Assembly: GCF_900119735.1 (NCBI RefSeq)
Contig: NZ_FPJW01000015.1
Span: 1 to 35,196, forward strand
Source of the DNA: Marinospirillum alkaliphilum DSM 21637
GTDB lineage: Bacteria > Pseudomonadota > Gammaproteobacteria > Pseudomonadales > Halomonadaceae
Reading direction: 5' to 3'
Length of the DNA stretch: 35,196 bases
The notes under the pieces were generated by a model. That model made no database searches. It had not been told where the DNA came from and saw nothing but the letters and a program-made list of their open reading frames with translations. This document shows, in pieces, positions 27,000 to 34,645 of this stretch. Made by a program: the position numbers and the translations under genes. The stretch's first letter is position 1; each line of letters starts with the position of its first letter.

Positions 27000-27406
27000 C
27001 CCACAGCACCACAAGGCTTTCAGCCTGGCTGCCGGAAGGCTGGACACCCATCGAAGAAAAACCGGAAACCCTGTGATTTTACGGCCCGGCATCAGCCGAT
27101 CATGCCGGTTACCAACCCACCTTCAGCATCACCCTGGCCGAACCCCAGGACTACAGCGATGGCTGGTTGCAGCGCATGGTGGACGAGCGCGTGGATCAAC
27201 TGCAAGATGCTGCCGACTACCAACTGCTGGATTATCGCTGGCAAGCCGACGATGATCATTACTTTCACCTGCTGCAGGTATTCATCCGCAGCGGTTATCG
27301 CAACTTCTACCTGATCAACGTAGCCACCCTGGAACCCCTGGCAGAACAACACCTGCCACTGTTTCACCAGATGCTCGAACAACTGAGGTTTTTACCGAGC
27401 CACTGA
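26996..27406 (+). pseudogene. DcrB/DUF1795-like gene broken by a nonsense codon and lost start (copy 2)
   Basis: Read in one frame from 26996 the sequence gives LTHSTTRLSAWLPEGWTPIE..., then TGA at 27074-27076, then FYGPASADHAGYQPTFSITL and on to ...LEQLRFLPSH at 27406. Restoring the TGA to CGA (Arg) would give one protein of about 136 residues with an LPEGW N-terminus and a C-terminal helix, like small DcrB/EagR/Mog1-fold proteins. The first codon is CTG and overlaps the previous remnant in CTGA, which looks like a mutated ATGA. A residual translation could begin at TTG 27167. The family call is tentative; the interrupted frame is directly visible. Confidence 0.6.
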
Positions 27407-27411
27407 CCTGG

Positions 27412-27876
27412 CTACAACCAGCGGCGCACCCGGTGCATGTAGTCAGCAAAAGGAGCACCAAACAATTTCAGCAGCGCCTGCTCTTCGGGATGGATCTGAA
27501 AGCGGCTCAGATACTGGCAAAACACTGGGATCAACAGGTAACCACTCAGCACCGACCACCAGGCAGCAACACCCAGCAGAGACACAGCCATGCCCAGATA
27601 CATGGGATTGCGGGTGTATTTAAAAATTCCTGAATTAACCACACAGCTGGCCTGATGTGGCAGCAAGGGGTTCACTGTGGTCTGTGCCCGACGGAACTCC
27701 AGCACACCCATCAGGGCAATGACACCACCAACCACAAACAACAATACCGCCAGCCCCTGATGACCACGAAACGTCAGTTGCAACAAGGGCAAAACCTGTG
27801 AAACCAGCCAGATCAACAGGGCAAAAACCAACCAAACCGCCACGGGCGGCACCTTCAATTCCAGTTTCTGCAGCAT
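27412..27876 (-). CDS. Isoprenylcysteine carboxyl methyltransferase-like (ICMT/PEMT family) membrane protein
   Basis: A 154-residue integral membrane protein with about four hydrophobic segments. The C-terminal half has the ICMT/PEMT signature: GIFKYTRNPMYLGMAVSLLG, then FQIHPEEQALLKLFG and PFADYMHRVRRWL. Bacterial members are SAM-dependent methyltransferases of mostly unknown substrate; lipids or isoprenoid thiols are possible. The ATG at 27876 has a perfect AAGGAG six bases upstream, which is preferred to a TTG five codons earlier. It follows the small gene at 27888-28106 by 11 bp, so they may form an operon. Confidence 0.88.
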   Translation of the reverse strand: MLQKLELKVPPVAVWLVFALLIWLVSQVLPLLQLTFRGHQGLAVLLFVVGGVIALMGVLEFRRAQTTVNPLLPHQASCVVNSGIFKYTRNPMYLGMAVSLLGVAAWWSVLSGYLLIPVFCQYLSRFQIHPEEQALLKLFGAPFADYMHRVRRWL

Positions 27877-27887
27877 AAAAAGCTCCT

Positions 27888-28106
27888 TCAAAGCTCCGCC
27901 TCAACCATACTTTTGATTTTCAAGGCCTTTTCAAAGTGATCTAGCTTATGGGTTTTTATCCACCAGGTTGCAGCTTCCATCAATAGCTCAGGGTTATCAT
28001 TTTTATTGGCAAAAAATGCGTAAAAGGAAACACCAACTGATTCACCTTTAGCCACTATTTTTTTATCACAGACTGTGATTATTTTTTCACGCAAAGTACT
28101 TCTCAT
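27888..28106 (-). CDS. Small conserved-looking hypothetical protein
   Basis: A 72-residue soluble protein starting MRSTLREKIITVCDKKIVAK, with GVSFYAFFANKNDNPELLME and ATWWIKTHKLDHFEKALKIK. It has the look of a small conserved domain of unknown function (possibly the DUF6500 family), but I cannot assign a role. The gene is AT-richer than the neighbouring genes and has no good ribosome site. It lies 11 bp upstream of the ICMT-like gene on the same strand. Confidence 0.65.
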   Translation of the reverse strand: MRSTLREKIITVCDKKIVAKGESVGVSFYAFFANKNDNPELLMEAATWWIKTHKLDHFEKALKIKSMVEAEL

Positions 28107-28147
28107 TCGCCCATTCCATTACGCTGTTGTAATCAGCAAAGGCATTA

Positions 28148-28675
28148 TTAAGCCATTGCTTGTGCCTCTTTGTATTCACCAACCGAAGCCTGGATCACTG
28201 TCCGTGCAGTGATGGCTTCTTGCTCGTTTCGGGTTTCCACCACCAGCACAACATGACCATTGGCAATGGCATCAGCAACCAGATCTGAAAACCAGCCTTT
28301 TTTATTGCCTTCACCTGCCGTGGCACCCGCTGCAACCCCGATCAGACCACCAATACTTGCCCCCCAGCCCAGTAACATCAAAGGCGCAACTACCGGACTG
28401 GCAACAAACAGCGTCAAACTTGTCGCTGCCAGGGCAACACTACCGAGTGCGCCAACGCCAGTGCCCACTGCAGTACCAATTGCTCCATCCACCAACATGT
28501 CCTGCAGTGCACCATCACTCTTCACTTCCTCTGCCGGAGAAGAGGAAGTGGAACCGGTGACAAAGATTTTCATTTGTACGCGGGGCAAACCCTGGCTGAC
28601 AAGAGTGGCGAGTGTGCTTTCAGCTTCTTCGCGCTGGGCAAAAAAACCGGATACGTGATGAAGGTATGCATTCAT
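28148..28675 (-). CDS. Glycine-zipper membrane protein with stress-protein-like N-terminus
   Basis: A 175-residue protein. Residues 1-40 (HHVSGFFAQREEAESTLATL) resemble the start of general-stress proteins of the GsiB/17M type, an alpha-beta unit. Residues about 60-125 are a Gly/Ala-rich hydrophobic hairpin with GxxxG repeats (GAIGTAVGTGVGALG and GASIGGLIGVAAGATAG), a glycine-zipper. The C-terminal part (GHVVLVVETRNEQEAITART) completes the soluble domain. AGGAGA six bases before the ATG supports the start. Function unknown; such proteins are often induced under envelope or osmotic stress. The next 143 bp to the VOC remnant show no gene. Confidence 0.85.
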   Translation of the reverse strand: MNAYLHHVSGFFAQREEAESTLATLVSQGLPRVQMKIFVTGSTSSSPAEEVKSDGALQDMLVDGAIGTAVGTGVGALGSVALAATSLTLFVASPVVAPLMLLGWGASIGGLIGVAAGATAGEGNKKGWFSDLVADAIANGHVVLVVETRNEQEAITARTVIQASVGEYKEAQAMA

Positions 28676-28818
28676 GATCTTTCTCCTGATAACGATCCGT
28701 GCAAGACGGATAAGCCACCAGTTTCAATATCAGATGCAAACGCGTCTGTACGACACCCCACTCAAAAAAATCTCAAGTCCTTGCCTTTCATTGAATTCAC
28801 TTCGGTTTTCCTGAATGA

Positions 28819-29021
28819 TTACTTTCTGCTCAAATCCATGCGTGAATTATCAGGCAAAAGCATGGGATTCCAGACCACTTCCCACAGATGCCCGTCAGGA
28901 TCCTGGAAATATCTCCCCAGAAGGTTTCATGCGGCAGTTTCACCACCACTGCTCCGGCAACCTCTGCCTGAGCCATCCATTCATCCACCCCAAGGGTAAT
29001 CACAGAAATACGGGGCTTCAT
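28819..29021 (-). pseudogene. VOC/glyoxalase-family pseudogene with internal deletion and frameshift
   Basis: The frame opens with MKPRISVITLGVDEW, a textbook N-terminus of the VOC (glyoxalase/bleomycin-resistance) family, then jumps at once to MAQAEVAGAVVVKLPHETFW, which belongs in the last third of such proteins. After FWG the family ending continues only in another frame: RYFQDPDGHLWEVVWNPM, then LLPDNSRMDLSRK and a stop at 28819. So about 70-75 residues are missing near the N-terminus and a further one-base slip is present. The start overlaps the ABM gene stop (ATGA), so it was once the last gene of that operon. Confidence 0.88.
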
Positions 29022-29341
29022 GTCGTGGCACCATAATCCCGTTCAACTTTTGCAATTCTGGTCTTGAAGCTGGAATACCAGACCTGATGCCCCATTTGCT
29101 GAGCCACCTGATGCTCAGCATTGGCTTTCCAGCGCTGAATCGACTCAAGATCAGACCAGTAGGAAACAGTGATACCCACCCCTTCACGGGCTGACTCAAA
29201 ACCCAGAAAACCGGGTTGCTCCGCTGCCAGAGCCACCATTTTTCTGGACATGGCATCATAACCCTTGTCCCCTTCTGTTCTCAGGGAGGTGAAAATCACT
29301 GCGTAATAAGGGGGTTCGGGGGTGTTTGCTATCAGCGGCAT
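29018..29341 (-). CDS. Antibiotic biosynthesis monooxygenase (ABM) domain protein
   Basis: A 107-residue ferredoxin-like dimeric fold protein. Features are PPYYAVIFTSLRTEGDKGYD, MVALAAEQPGFLGFESAREG, ITVSYWSDLESIQRWKANAE and HQVAQQMGHQVWYSSFKTRI, matching the YqjZ-like ABM group. Such proteins are small oxygenases, heme-binding or quinone-related enzymes; the substrate cannot be inferred. The ATG at 29341 has GAGG six bases upstream and begins two bases after the previous stop. Confidence 0.92.
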   Translation of the reverse strand: MPLIANTPEPPYYAVIFTSLRTEGDKGYDAMSRKMVALAAEQPGFLGFESAREGVGITVSYWSDLESIQRWKANAEHQVAQQMGHQVWYSSFKTRIAKVERDYGATT

Positions 29342-29343
29342 TC

Positions 29344-30423
29344 TCAACCTCGTTTCAGCCAGTGCATCTGTTTATAGTTCATTAAAACCACTCCAGCCAG
29401 ACTGATCGTGAGTAACCAGAGAAAATCACCACCCAGCAGAAACCCCAGGCTGTAAATCGGTACGGTGAACAGCAGGCTGATCCAGAAATACAGGCGGTTT
29501 TTTCCCAGTAGCAGGTACAAGGGAACCACCAGGCCGTAAAACAACAAAAACGTCTTGTAGATCAGTTCGGTCAGCGGCAGGTCAAGCCAGGGCACCACCA
29601 CCAGCACTCCAAAATTCAGCAAACCGATCAGCAGTAGCAGATAAAAACCACCCAGTCCCAGACTTACGCGCCAGGAAGCCGCTTGCAGGCATTGTGACTC
29701 CTTCAGGTGCAGCGCCGTAGTGAAAGCTGTTTGCAGGATAATAAAAGCCACCAGCGGCCAGACAACACCAACCGAAACCGGCTCTCCAGCCACCAGACGG
29801 GCCAGATCACGGCTGTAAAACAGCACAAAAACCAGCAGCACCAGAAAAAACACCCCAAACCCCAACCCAAAGCTCAAGCGAGGATTCGGGCTCTGCTGCC
29901 AGGCACGGTGAAAGGTTAAATCCAGATAAGGTGACAGGATAAATCCCAGAGCCAAGGGCAAAAGAGTATGCCACCAGCCGGGTTGCAACACCCCGGACGG
30001 CAGTTCAGGGCCGCTCGTCAGATACTGGCCTGCCAGCAGCATCGACAGCAGAAACACCCCGGTTGCCACCCAGGTGATCAGCCGATCTGCCCGATAAAAC
30101 ATCACCACCAGCGCCAGCATCACCAACAACAGCCACCAACCCAGCAATGCACTGATCCAGACGACAAAAAACAGCTGAAACGCAAGGGTGACCCGTGAAA
30201 ACAACTTCAGCATCAAAGAATGGGATGCCAGAAAGACCTGCTGGCGTTGTTGGTTCATCACCCAGCCGAATGCAGCCGCTCCCAGCACATTGGACAGGGC
30301 AAAAACAGCCAGGCTGATCCAGCCATAATCCCGCAGCAGCAGCATCGGCAGAAAAGCACCAATGCACCACAGCCAGGATGAGGCCAGATAAAAGGCATAC
30401 AACAGTGACTTAGGCACCTTCAC
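29344..30423 (-). CDS. Hypothetical polytopic membrane protein
   Basis: A 359-residue protein with about ten hydrophobic segments and very few polar loops. I do not recognise the family. Conserved-looking stretches are LLRDYGWISLAVFALSNVLG, AAAFGWVMNQQRQQVF and LGFILSPYLDLTFHRAW. The start is GTG at 30423, overlapping the stop of the hotdog gene (GTGA), and its stop is two bases before the ABM start, so the three genes are co-translated. A transporter or membrane sensor role is possible but unproven. Confidence 0.85.
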   Translation of the reverse strand: MKVPKSLLYAFYLASSWLWCIGAFLPMLLLRDYGWISLAVFALSNVLGAAAFGWVMNQQRQQVFLASHSLMLKLFSRVTLAFQLFFVVWISALLGWWLLLVMLALVVMFYRADRLITWVATGVFLLSMLLAGQYLTSGPELPSGVLQPGWWHTLLPLALGFILSPYLDLTFHRAWQQSPNPRLSFGLGFGVFFLVLLVFVLFYSRDLARLVAGEPVSVGVVWPLVAFIILQTAFTTALHLKESQCLQAASWRVSLGLGGFYLLLLIGLLNFGVLVVVPWLDLPLTELIYKTFLLFYGLVVPLYLLLGKNRLYFWISLLFTVPIYSLGFLLGGDFLWLLTISLAGVVLMNYKQMHWLKRG

Positions 30424-30920
30424 TCCCCGACCGGCCAGACCTTAAAACCGATCTTGCCCGAACCGATGCGTTTGCCCGTGGTGGTTTTTGAAGTGGCCCG
30501 ATACACCTTGATGGTCAGGTCCACCATGAACTTGCCACCGGCCGCCCGCTTCTTTTCAAGCTCTACCTGGTCCAGCTCCACCTTGTAAATCACCGGATCA
30601 GTGCTTGGCAGCAAAAAGTTATATTCCAGATGGGTGCACACCATCCGGTACTCACCCTGGGTCAACATGAATACACAAGCACCTGCCGCCAGCTCACTGT
30701 GAGCCAGAATGGCTGCACCCGACTGGCTGCCATACCAGTTGGTGTTAAAGCGGTTTCTGGGCAGGTAGGCGTAAAAATCAGCCGGATCGTAATTCACCTT
30801 CAACCTGCTGCGGGCAAGAAAAGGCATAAAAATCAAGGCCAGCAACTGATGTGCAAAAGCACTTTTCATGGTGAGCTTGTTGAGCCTGATTTCCCAGGCG
30901 GGCGGCAAGGCCAGAGGCAT
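30420..30920 (-). CDS. DUF4442-type hotdog-fold protein
   Basis: A 166-residue soluble protein resembling DUF4442 hotdog/thioesterase-like proteins: VNYDPADFYAYLPRNRFNTN, a central helix AILAHSELAAGACVFML, and YRMVCTHLEYNFLLPS followed by VELDQVELEKKRAAGGKFMV and GKIGFKVWPVGE. Acyl-CoA thioesterase activity is possible; active-site residues cannot be assigned by eye. AGGA eight bases before the ATG supports the start. It is the first gene of the hotdog-membrane protein-ABM-VOC operon. Confidence 0.8.
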   Translation of the reverse strand: MPLALPPAWEIRLNKLTMKSAFAHQLLALIFMPFLARSRLKVNYDPADFYAYLPRNRFNTNWYGSQSGAAILAHSELAAGACVFMLTQGEYRMVCTHLEYNFLLPSTDPVIYKVELDQVELEKKRAAGGKFMVDLTIKVYRATSKTTTGKRIGSGKIGFKVWPVGE

Positions 30921-31012
30921 GAATGCATCCTGTTGATGTCAGCAAAAACAACAATCTACCACGCCGGTCAAGGTGTATGGCACCCAACAACAGGCTCTGT
31001 TTCTTGACCAAA

Positions 31013-31061
31013 ATACCTACAGATACCAATATATAATATATGACGGTATCAATGCAGGTAT
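31013..31061 (+). promoter_or_regulatory. Four-half-site operator and AT-rich promoter of parDE
   Basis: Symmetric half-sites ATACCT (31013-31018) and GATACC (31022-31027) face GGTATC (31045-31050) and AGGTAT (31056-31061) across an AT-rich core containing TATAAT (31032-31037). TTGACC at 31004-31009 could be a -35 box, though its distance to the best -10 is not ideal. The layout fits autorepression by an RHH antitoxin that binds several half-sites cooperatively. Confidence 0.65.
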
Positions 31062-31066
31062 AAAGC

Positions 31067-31309
31067 ATGGCTAAAAACACTAGCATTACTCTTGGCGATC
31101 ACTTCGAAAGCTTTGTTACCCAGCAAGTACAAAGTGGCCGTTACGGTTCCACAAGTGAAGTTATCCGCTCGGCTCTGCGTTTACTTGAAAACCAGGAAGC
31201 CAGACTGGAAACACTCAGACGACTGCTTGTTGAAGGTGAACAGAGTGGAGTGGCTGACTACGACCTGAATAGTTTCATCAATGAACTTGATAGTGAAGCT
31301 ATGAGATGA
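31067..31309 (+). CDS. parD: ParD-family antitoxin
   Basis: An 80-residue type II antitoxin. The N-terminal ribbon-helix-helix (SITLGDHFESFVTQQVQSGR, YGSTSEVIRSALRLLE) binds DNA and represses the operon. The C-terminal tail (SGVADYDLNSFINELDSEAM) should wrap and neutralise ParE. It overlaps the toxin start by 4 bp (ATGA). The region is AT-richer than the neighbouring operons, in keeping with a mobile toxin-antitoxin module. Confidence 0.95.
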   Translation: MAKNTSITLGDHFESFVTQQVQSGRYGSTSEVIRSALRLLENQEARLETLRRLLVEGEQSGVADYDLNSFINELDSEAMR

Positions 31310-31593
31310 AGCCTTTTGTGCTGACACAAGCAGCCCAAAACGACTTACGGGAAATAGCTCTGTTCACTCAGCGCCGCTGGGGTAAAGACCAGAGAAACGC
31401 TTATTTAAAACAACTTGATGACACTTTCTGGCTGTTGGCAGAAAATCCTGATATCGGGAAGTCATGTGATGAAATTCGCCAGAGTTATCGCAAATTTCCG
31501 CAAGGTAGCCACATCATATTTTTCCAGCAAATCAACAGCCATCAGATCAAAATAGTTCGGATATTACACAAGAGCATGGATGTGAACCTGTGA
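31306..31593 (+). CDS. parE: ParE-family toxin
   Basis: A 95-residue RelE/ParE superfamily toxin. ParE proteins poison DNA gyrase. Family features are LTQAAQNDLREIALFTQRRW, GKDQRNAYLKQLDDTFWLLA, NPDIGKSCDEIRQSYRKFPQ, GSHIIFFQQ and IKIVRILHKSMD. The length and the conserved R-K-F-P-x-G-S-H-I and V-R-I-L-H segments are intact, so it is probably functional. It converges on the RHH gene, 36 bp away. Confidence 0.95.
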   Translation: MKPFVLTQAAQNDLREIALFTQRRWGKDQRNAYLKQLDDTFWLLAENPDIGKSCDEIRQSYRKFPQGSHIIFFQQINSHQIKIVRILHKSMDVNL

Positions 31594-31629
31594 CTTAATG
31601 CATAAAAAAGTTGCAGTCTTTCTCTTCAA

Positions 31630-31983
31630 TCAATGATGTTTTCGGTTTCTTTCCCGCTGCAGGATGTCTGAGGCATTGAGTGAGGCGATGGTAATGCCTT
31701 TGTCGGTGGGGATTTCACCCTGAAGTTGCAGGTTGAGGTAGCGCAGGGCACAGACGCGCAGGAAGGAGGTGAAGTTGCCAAGGTCGTGCCCGACATCTAT
31801 GGATTCGTGGTACAGGCGGGTGATGAGTTGAGGGGTGTTCATGCCATCGCGCTGGGCAATGTTTTCCAGAATGTGCCAGAAGGCATTTTCCATGCGAATG
31901 CTGGTGACCATGCCGTCAATGCGCAATGAGTGGGTTGCGCTTTTCCAGAGTTCCGGGTCGGCATTGATGAAGAGCTGACACAT
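31630..31983 (-). CDS. Ribbon-helix-helix (RHH_4) domain protein
   Basis: A 117-residue protein with the RHH_4 signature: THSLRIDGMVTSIRMENAFW, HILENIAQRDGMNTPQLITR, LYHESIDVG, and GNFTSFLRVCALRYLNLQLQ. Family members are small DNA-binding-like proteins often encoded beside oxidoreductases or sulfotransferases. The ATG at 31983 has AGGAGGGG four bases upstream; a longer reading into the DJ-1 gene is a shadow. It is 22 bp downstream of the DJ-1 gene and likely co-transcribed. Confidence 0.88.
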   Translation of the reverse strand: MCQLFINADPELWKSATHSLRIDGMVTSIRMENAFWHILENIAQRDGMNTPQLITRLYHESIDVGHDLGNFTSFLRVCALRYLNLQLQGEIPTDKGITIASLNASDILQRERNRKHH

Positions 31984-32005
31984 GACACCCCTCCTGTTGT
32001 GCAGG

Positions 32006-32569
32006 TTATTGCAGCAGTTGCTGGAACTGCGCCAGCCAGTCCGGATGCGCTGGCCAGGCCGGTGCGGTGACCAGTTTGCCATCGGTGACGGCCTTGTCGA
32101 CGGCGATATCGGCATAACGGGCACCACTGAGTTCCACTTCCGGGCGGCAGGCCGGATAGGCCGAGCAGTGTTTTCCTTCCAGAACTTTAGCAGCTGCCAG
32201 CAATTGTGCACCATGACAGATGGCGGCCACGGGTTTGTCGGCTTCAAAGAAGTGTTGCACCATGCGGATCACATCCGGGTTGAGGCGCAGGTATTCCGGT
32301 GCACGACCACCGGGGATCACTAGTGCATCATAGTCACTGGCCTTGATGTCACTGAAGCTGGCGTTGAGGGTGAAGCGATGGCCGGGTTTTTCGCTGTAGG
32401 TCTGGTCGCCTTCAAAGTCATGAATGGCGGTGGCTACGCTGTCGCCGGCCTTTTTGTCGGGGCAGACGGCGTGCACCTGGTGTCCGAACGCCTGCAATGC
32501 CTGAAACGGCACCATGGTTTCGTAGTCTTCGGTGAAGTCGCCTGTGATCATCAGAATTTTCTTGCTCAT
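32006..32569 (-). CDS. DJ-1/PfpI family protein
   Basis: A 187-residue single-domain DJ-1/PfpI (glutamine amidotransferase-like) protein. The nucleophile elbow is [13 protein letters not shown] with Cys118-His119, and an acidic residue from [10 protein letters not shown] (Glu14 or nearby) would complete the site. [17 protein letters not shown] is typical. Members act as glyoxalase III/deglycase, chaperone-like or amidase-like proteins, usually in carbonyl or oxidative stress; the exact activity is unknown. AGGAG eight bases before the ATG supports the start. Confidence 0.92.
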   Translation of the reverse strand: MSKKILMITGDFTEDYETMVPFQALQAFGHQVHAVCPDKKAGDSVATAIHDFEGDQTYSEKPGHRFTLNASFSDIKASDYDALVIPGGRAPEYLRLNPDVIRMVQHFFEADKPVAAICHGAQLLAAAKVLEGKHCSAYPACRPEVELSGARYADIAVDKAVTDGKLVTAPAWPAHPDWLAQFQQLLQ

Positions 32570-32652
32570 GTCCGGGTCTCCTGTTGTTGTTCTACCCGGA
32601 TCAAGCCTGCCACAGGGTTTCTGGGCAGTGGTATTAGGTGATTACTACCTGC

Positions 32653-34035
32653 TTAATTTTTCAGCAGGCGGGCACGGAAGTTTCTGCCCTTGAGTTTGCC
32701 TTCGGTCAGGAGTTGCAGTGCCGTTTTTGCCAGTTTGCGTTCCACTGCCACAAAAGAGCGGCGGTCAGTGACCTGGATCTTGCCGATCTGATCGCCCTGA
32801 AGCTGTTGGCTCGCGGTCAGTGCACCCAGGATGTCGCCAGGACGCAGTTTGTCTTTTTTACCACCATCAATCAGCAGGGTTTGCATGGCTGCCGGTGCCG
32901 GGTGGGTATGCAGCGCAGAGGGTTCCGGCAGGTCTTCCGGAATGATCGGCTGTTGCAGGTAGTCACTCAGGGCATCCAGCCGGAAGCTTTCAGCATCACT
33001 GAACAGGGTGCAGGCAACACCCTGTTCCCCTGCCCGTCCGGTTCGGCCGACACGGTGTACATGCACTTCCGGGTCCAGCGACAGCTGGTAGTTGAACACG
33101 GCATCCAGTGCGGCAATGTCGAGCCCACGTGCGGCCACGTCGGTGGCCACCAGAAGGCTGATGCTTTTATTGGCAAACTGAATCAGGGTCTGATCACGGT
33201 CTTTCTGTTCCATGTCGCCGTGCAGAGCCTGAGCACTGAATCCAGCCCGACTGAGGGCATCGGCCACCTCCTGGGTTTCCTTGCGGGTCGTGCAGAACAC
33301 CACGCTGGAAACAGGTGCAAAGTGCAGCAACAGCAGCTGCAGGGCATCCAGACGCTGTTTTTCACTCTGCAGGCGATAGAAGTGCTGACGAATGCTGCTG
33401 GCATCGTGGGCGCTTTCCACAGTGATGCGCTCTGGCTCACGTAGCAGTCGCGCGGAGAGACTGGCAATCTTTTCCGGGAAGGTGGCACTGAACAGCAGCG
33501 TCTGACGTGCTTTCGGCAACTGCTCAACGATGGCATCCAGAGTGTCCTGAAAACCCATGTCGAGCATGCGGTCGGCTTCATCCAGTACCAGCAGATTGAC
33601 CTGAGCCAGTTGCAGGTTGCCCTTGCGCAGGTGGTCATCGATCCGCCCCGGTGTACCCACAATAATGTGAGCACCGTGCTCCAGAGATTGTGCTTGCGGA
33701 CCAAACGGCTGACCACCACAAAGGGTCAGCACCTTGACGTTGTGCATACCCCGCGCCAGGCGACGGATTTCACCGGCCACCTGATCGGCCAGCTCACGGG
33801 TTGGGCAAAGCACCAGCGACTGGATGCAGAAACGTTCCACTTCCAGCCTGTGCAACAACCCCAGTCCAAAGGCGGCTGTTTTACCGGAACCTGTCTTCGC
33901 CTGAGCAATCACATCCTTACCCTGCAACACAGATGGCAAGGCTTCTGCCTGAATCGGCGTCATGCTGGTGTAACCGAGGGTGTTCAGGTTGCTCAGCAGT
34001 TCAGGGCGCAGCGGCAGGGTGTCAAAGGCAGTCAA
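32653..34035 (-). CDS. dbpA: ATP-dependent RNA helicase DbpA
   Basis: DbpA is the DEAD-box helicase that binds hairpin 92 of 23S rRNA and acts in large-subunit assembly. The 460-residue protein has the Q motif (GYTSMTPIQAEALP), AKTGSGKT (46-53), PTRELADQV, DEAD (152-155), SAT (183-185), HGDMEQKDRDQ, VATDVAARGLDI and HRVGRTGRAG. The C-terminal RRM-like DbpA domain (about 385-460) is present, with LRPGDILGALTAS. The start is TTG at 34035: the N-terminus MTAFDTLPL matches E. coli DbpA MTAFSTL, there is no in-frame ATG before an upstream stop, and the ribosome site is poor. Confidence 0.96.
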   Translation of the reverse strand: MTAFDTLPLRPELLSNLNTLGYTSMTPIQAEALPSVLQGKDVIAQAKTGSGKTAAFGLGLLHRLEVERFCIQSLVLCPTRELADQVAGEIRRLARGMHNVKVLTLCGGQPFGPQAQSLEHGAHIIVGTPGRIDDHLRKGNLQLAQVNLLVLDEADRMLDMGFQDTLDAIVEQLPKARQTLLFSATFPEKIASLSARLLREPERITVESAHDASSIRQHFYRLQSEKQRLDALQLLLLHFAPVSSVVFCTTRKETQEVADALSRAGFSAQALHGDMEQKDRDQTLIQFANKSISLLVATDVAARGLDIAALDAVFNYQLSLDPEVHVHRVGRTGRAGEQGVACTLFSDAESFRLDALSDYLQQPIIPEDLPEPSALHTHPAPAAMQTLLIDGGKKDKLRPGDILGALTASQQLQGDQIGKIQVTDRRSFVAVERKLAKTALQLLTEGKLKGRNFRARLLKN

Positions 34036-34113
34036 GGGCGTATCCGGCAGTCATCAGGGAAAGGGCGCGAGGGTAGCATAAAATGCCACTATCCGATAAG
34101 GATTTACTGCGAT

Positions 34114-34641
34114 CTAACGAGCCAGCTCCAATAGTCTGCTCTGCAAACCAGGATCCAACTGTGTCATTTCACGGGCAATATTCAATTGCATGGTTGCCTG
34201 AGCTATATCCTGAATTGGTTGTTCGACCCTTTTGTTCTGCTTTTCCTGAAACCATTGTAAAACGCTGGATAAGTGCCAGATGGCTGTTGATCCGGAATGG
34301 ATCGGTGCAGGAAAAGACTGGCTGTGTGCCAGCATGAGTTTTCGTATGCTCTGACGTGAAACGCCCATCACTATAGCAATGTCTGACAAACCAACCAGAT
34401 CCGGTGTGGCTTCAGTCAGCCTAACACCTGGGATGGCCTGCTTTACATCTTCCAGTGCCGAGAACACAGCATTAAAAGCTGTGTCAGCCTCTCGGGAGAA
34501 CTGTAGAGCAATCCGGCCTTTTATCCCTACACCAATCATTGCATCATCACAACCCGCAGCACCAAGCTGTTCAATGTAATCAGCCGCATCCTGTTCCAGC
34601 TCAGGTAGTGCAAACTTCAGCGTAAAATCAAACACGGCCAT
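34114..34641 (-). CDS. HTH DNA-binding protein, likely antitoxin/regulator of the upstream small gene
   Basis: A 175-residue protein with an N-terminal alpha/beta part (AVFDFTLKFALPELEQDAAD, AAGCDDAMIGVGIKGRIALQ) and a central helix-turn-helix of MerR/AlpA appearance (LVGLSDIAIVMGVSRQSIRK then LMLAHSQSFPAPIHSG and AIWHLSSVLQWF). The C-terminal helix ends in LDPGLQSRLLELAR. The ATG at 34641 follows the stop of the frameshifted small gene by four bases; a longer reading upstream is a shadow. The arrangement and the palindromic promoter 300 bases upstream suggest it autoregulates the pair and may act as an antitoxin-like partner. I do not know a characterised homologue. Confidence 0.82.
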   Translation of the reverse strand: MAVFDFTLKFALPELEQDAADYIEQLGAAGCDDAMIGVGIKGRIALQFSREADTAFNAVFSALEDVKQAIPGVRLTEATPDLVGLSDIAIVMGVSRQSIRKLMLAHSQSFPAPIHSGSTAIWHLSSVLQWFQEKQNKRVEQPIQDIAQATMQLNIAREMTQLDPGLQSRLLELAR

Positions 34642-34645
34642 GGTG

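Noticed and set aside
26781-27411. A CRISPR array or repeat region in the gene-poor gap
   Set aside because: No regular repeats; the content is explained by degraded coding sequence.
32638-33444. Long plus-strand open frame of 268 codons opposite dbpA
   Set aside because: It is antisense to a clear DEAD-box helicase and shows no domain of its own.
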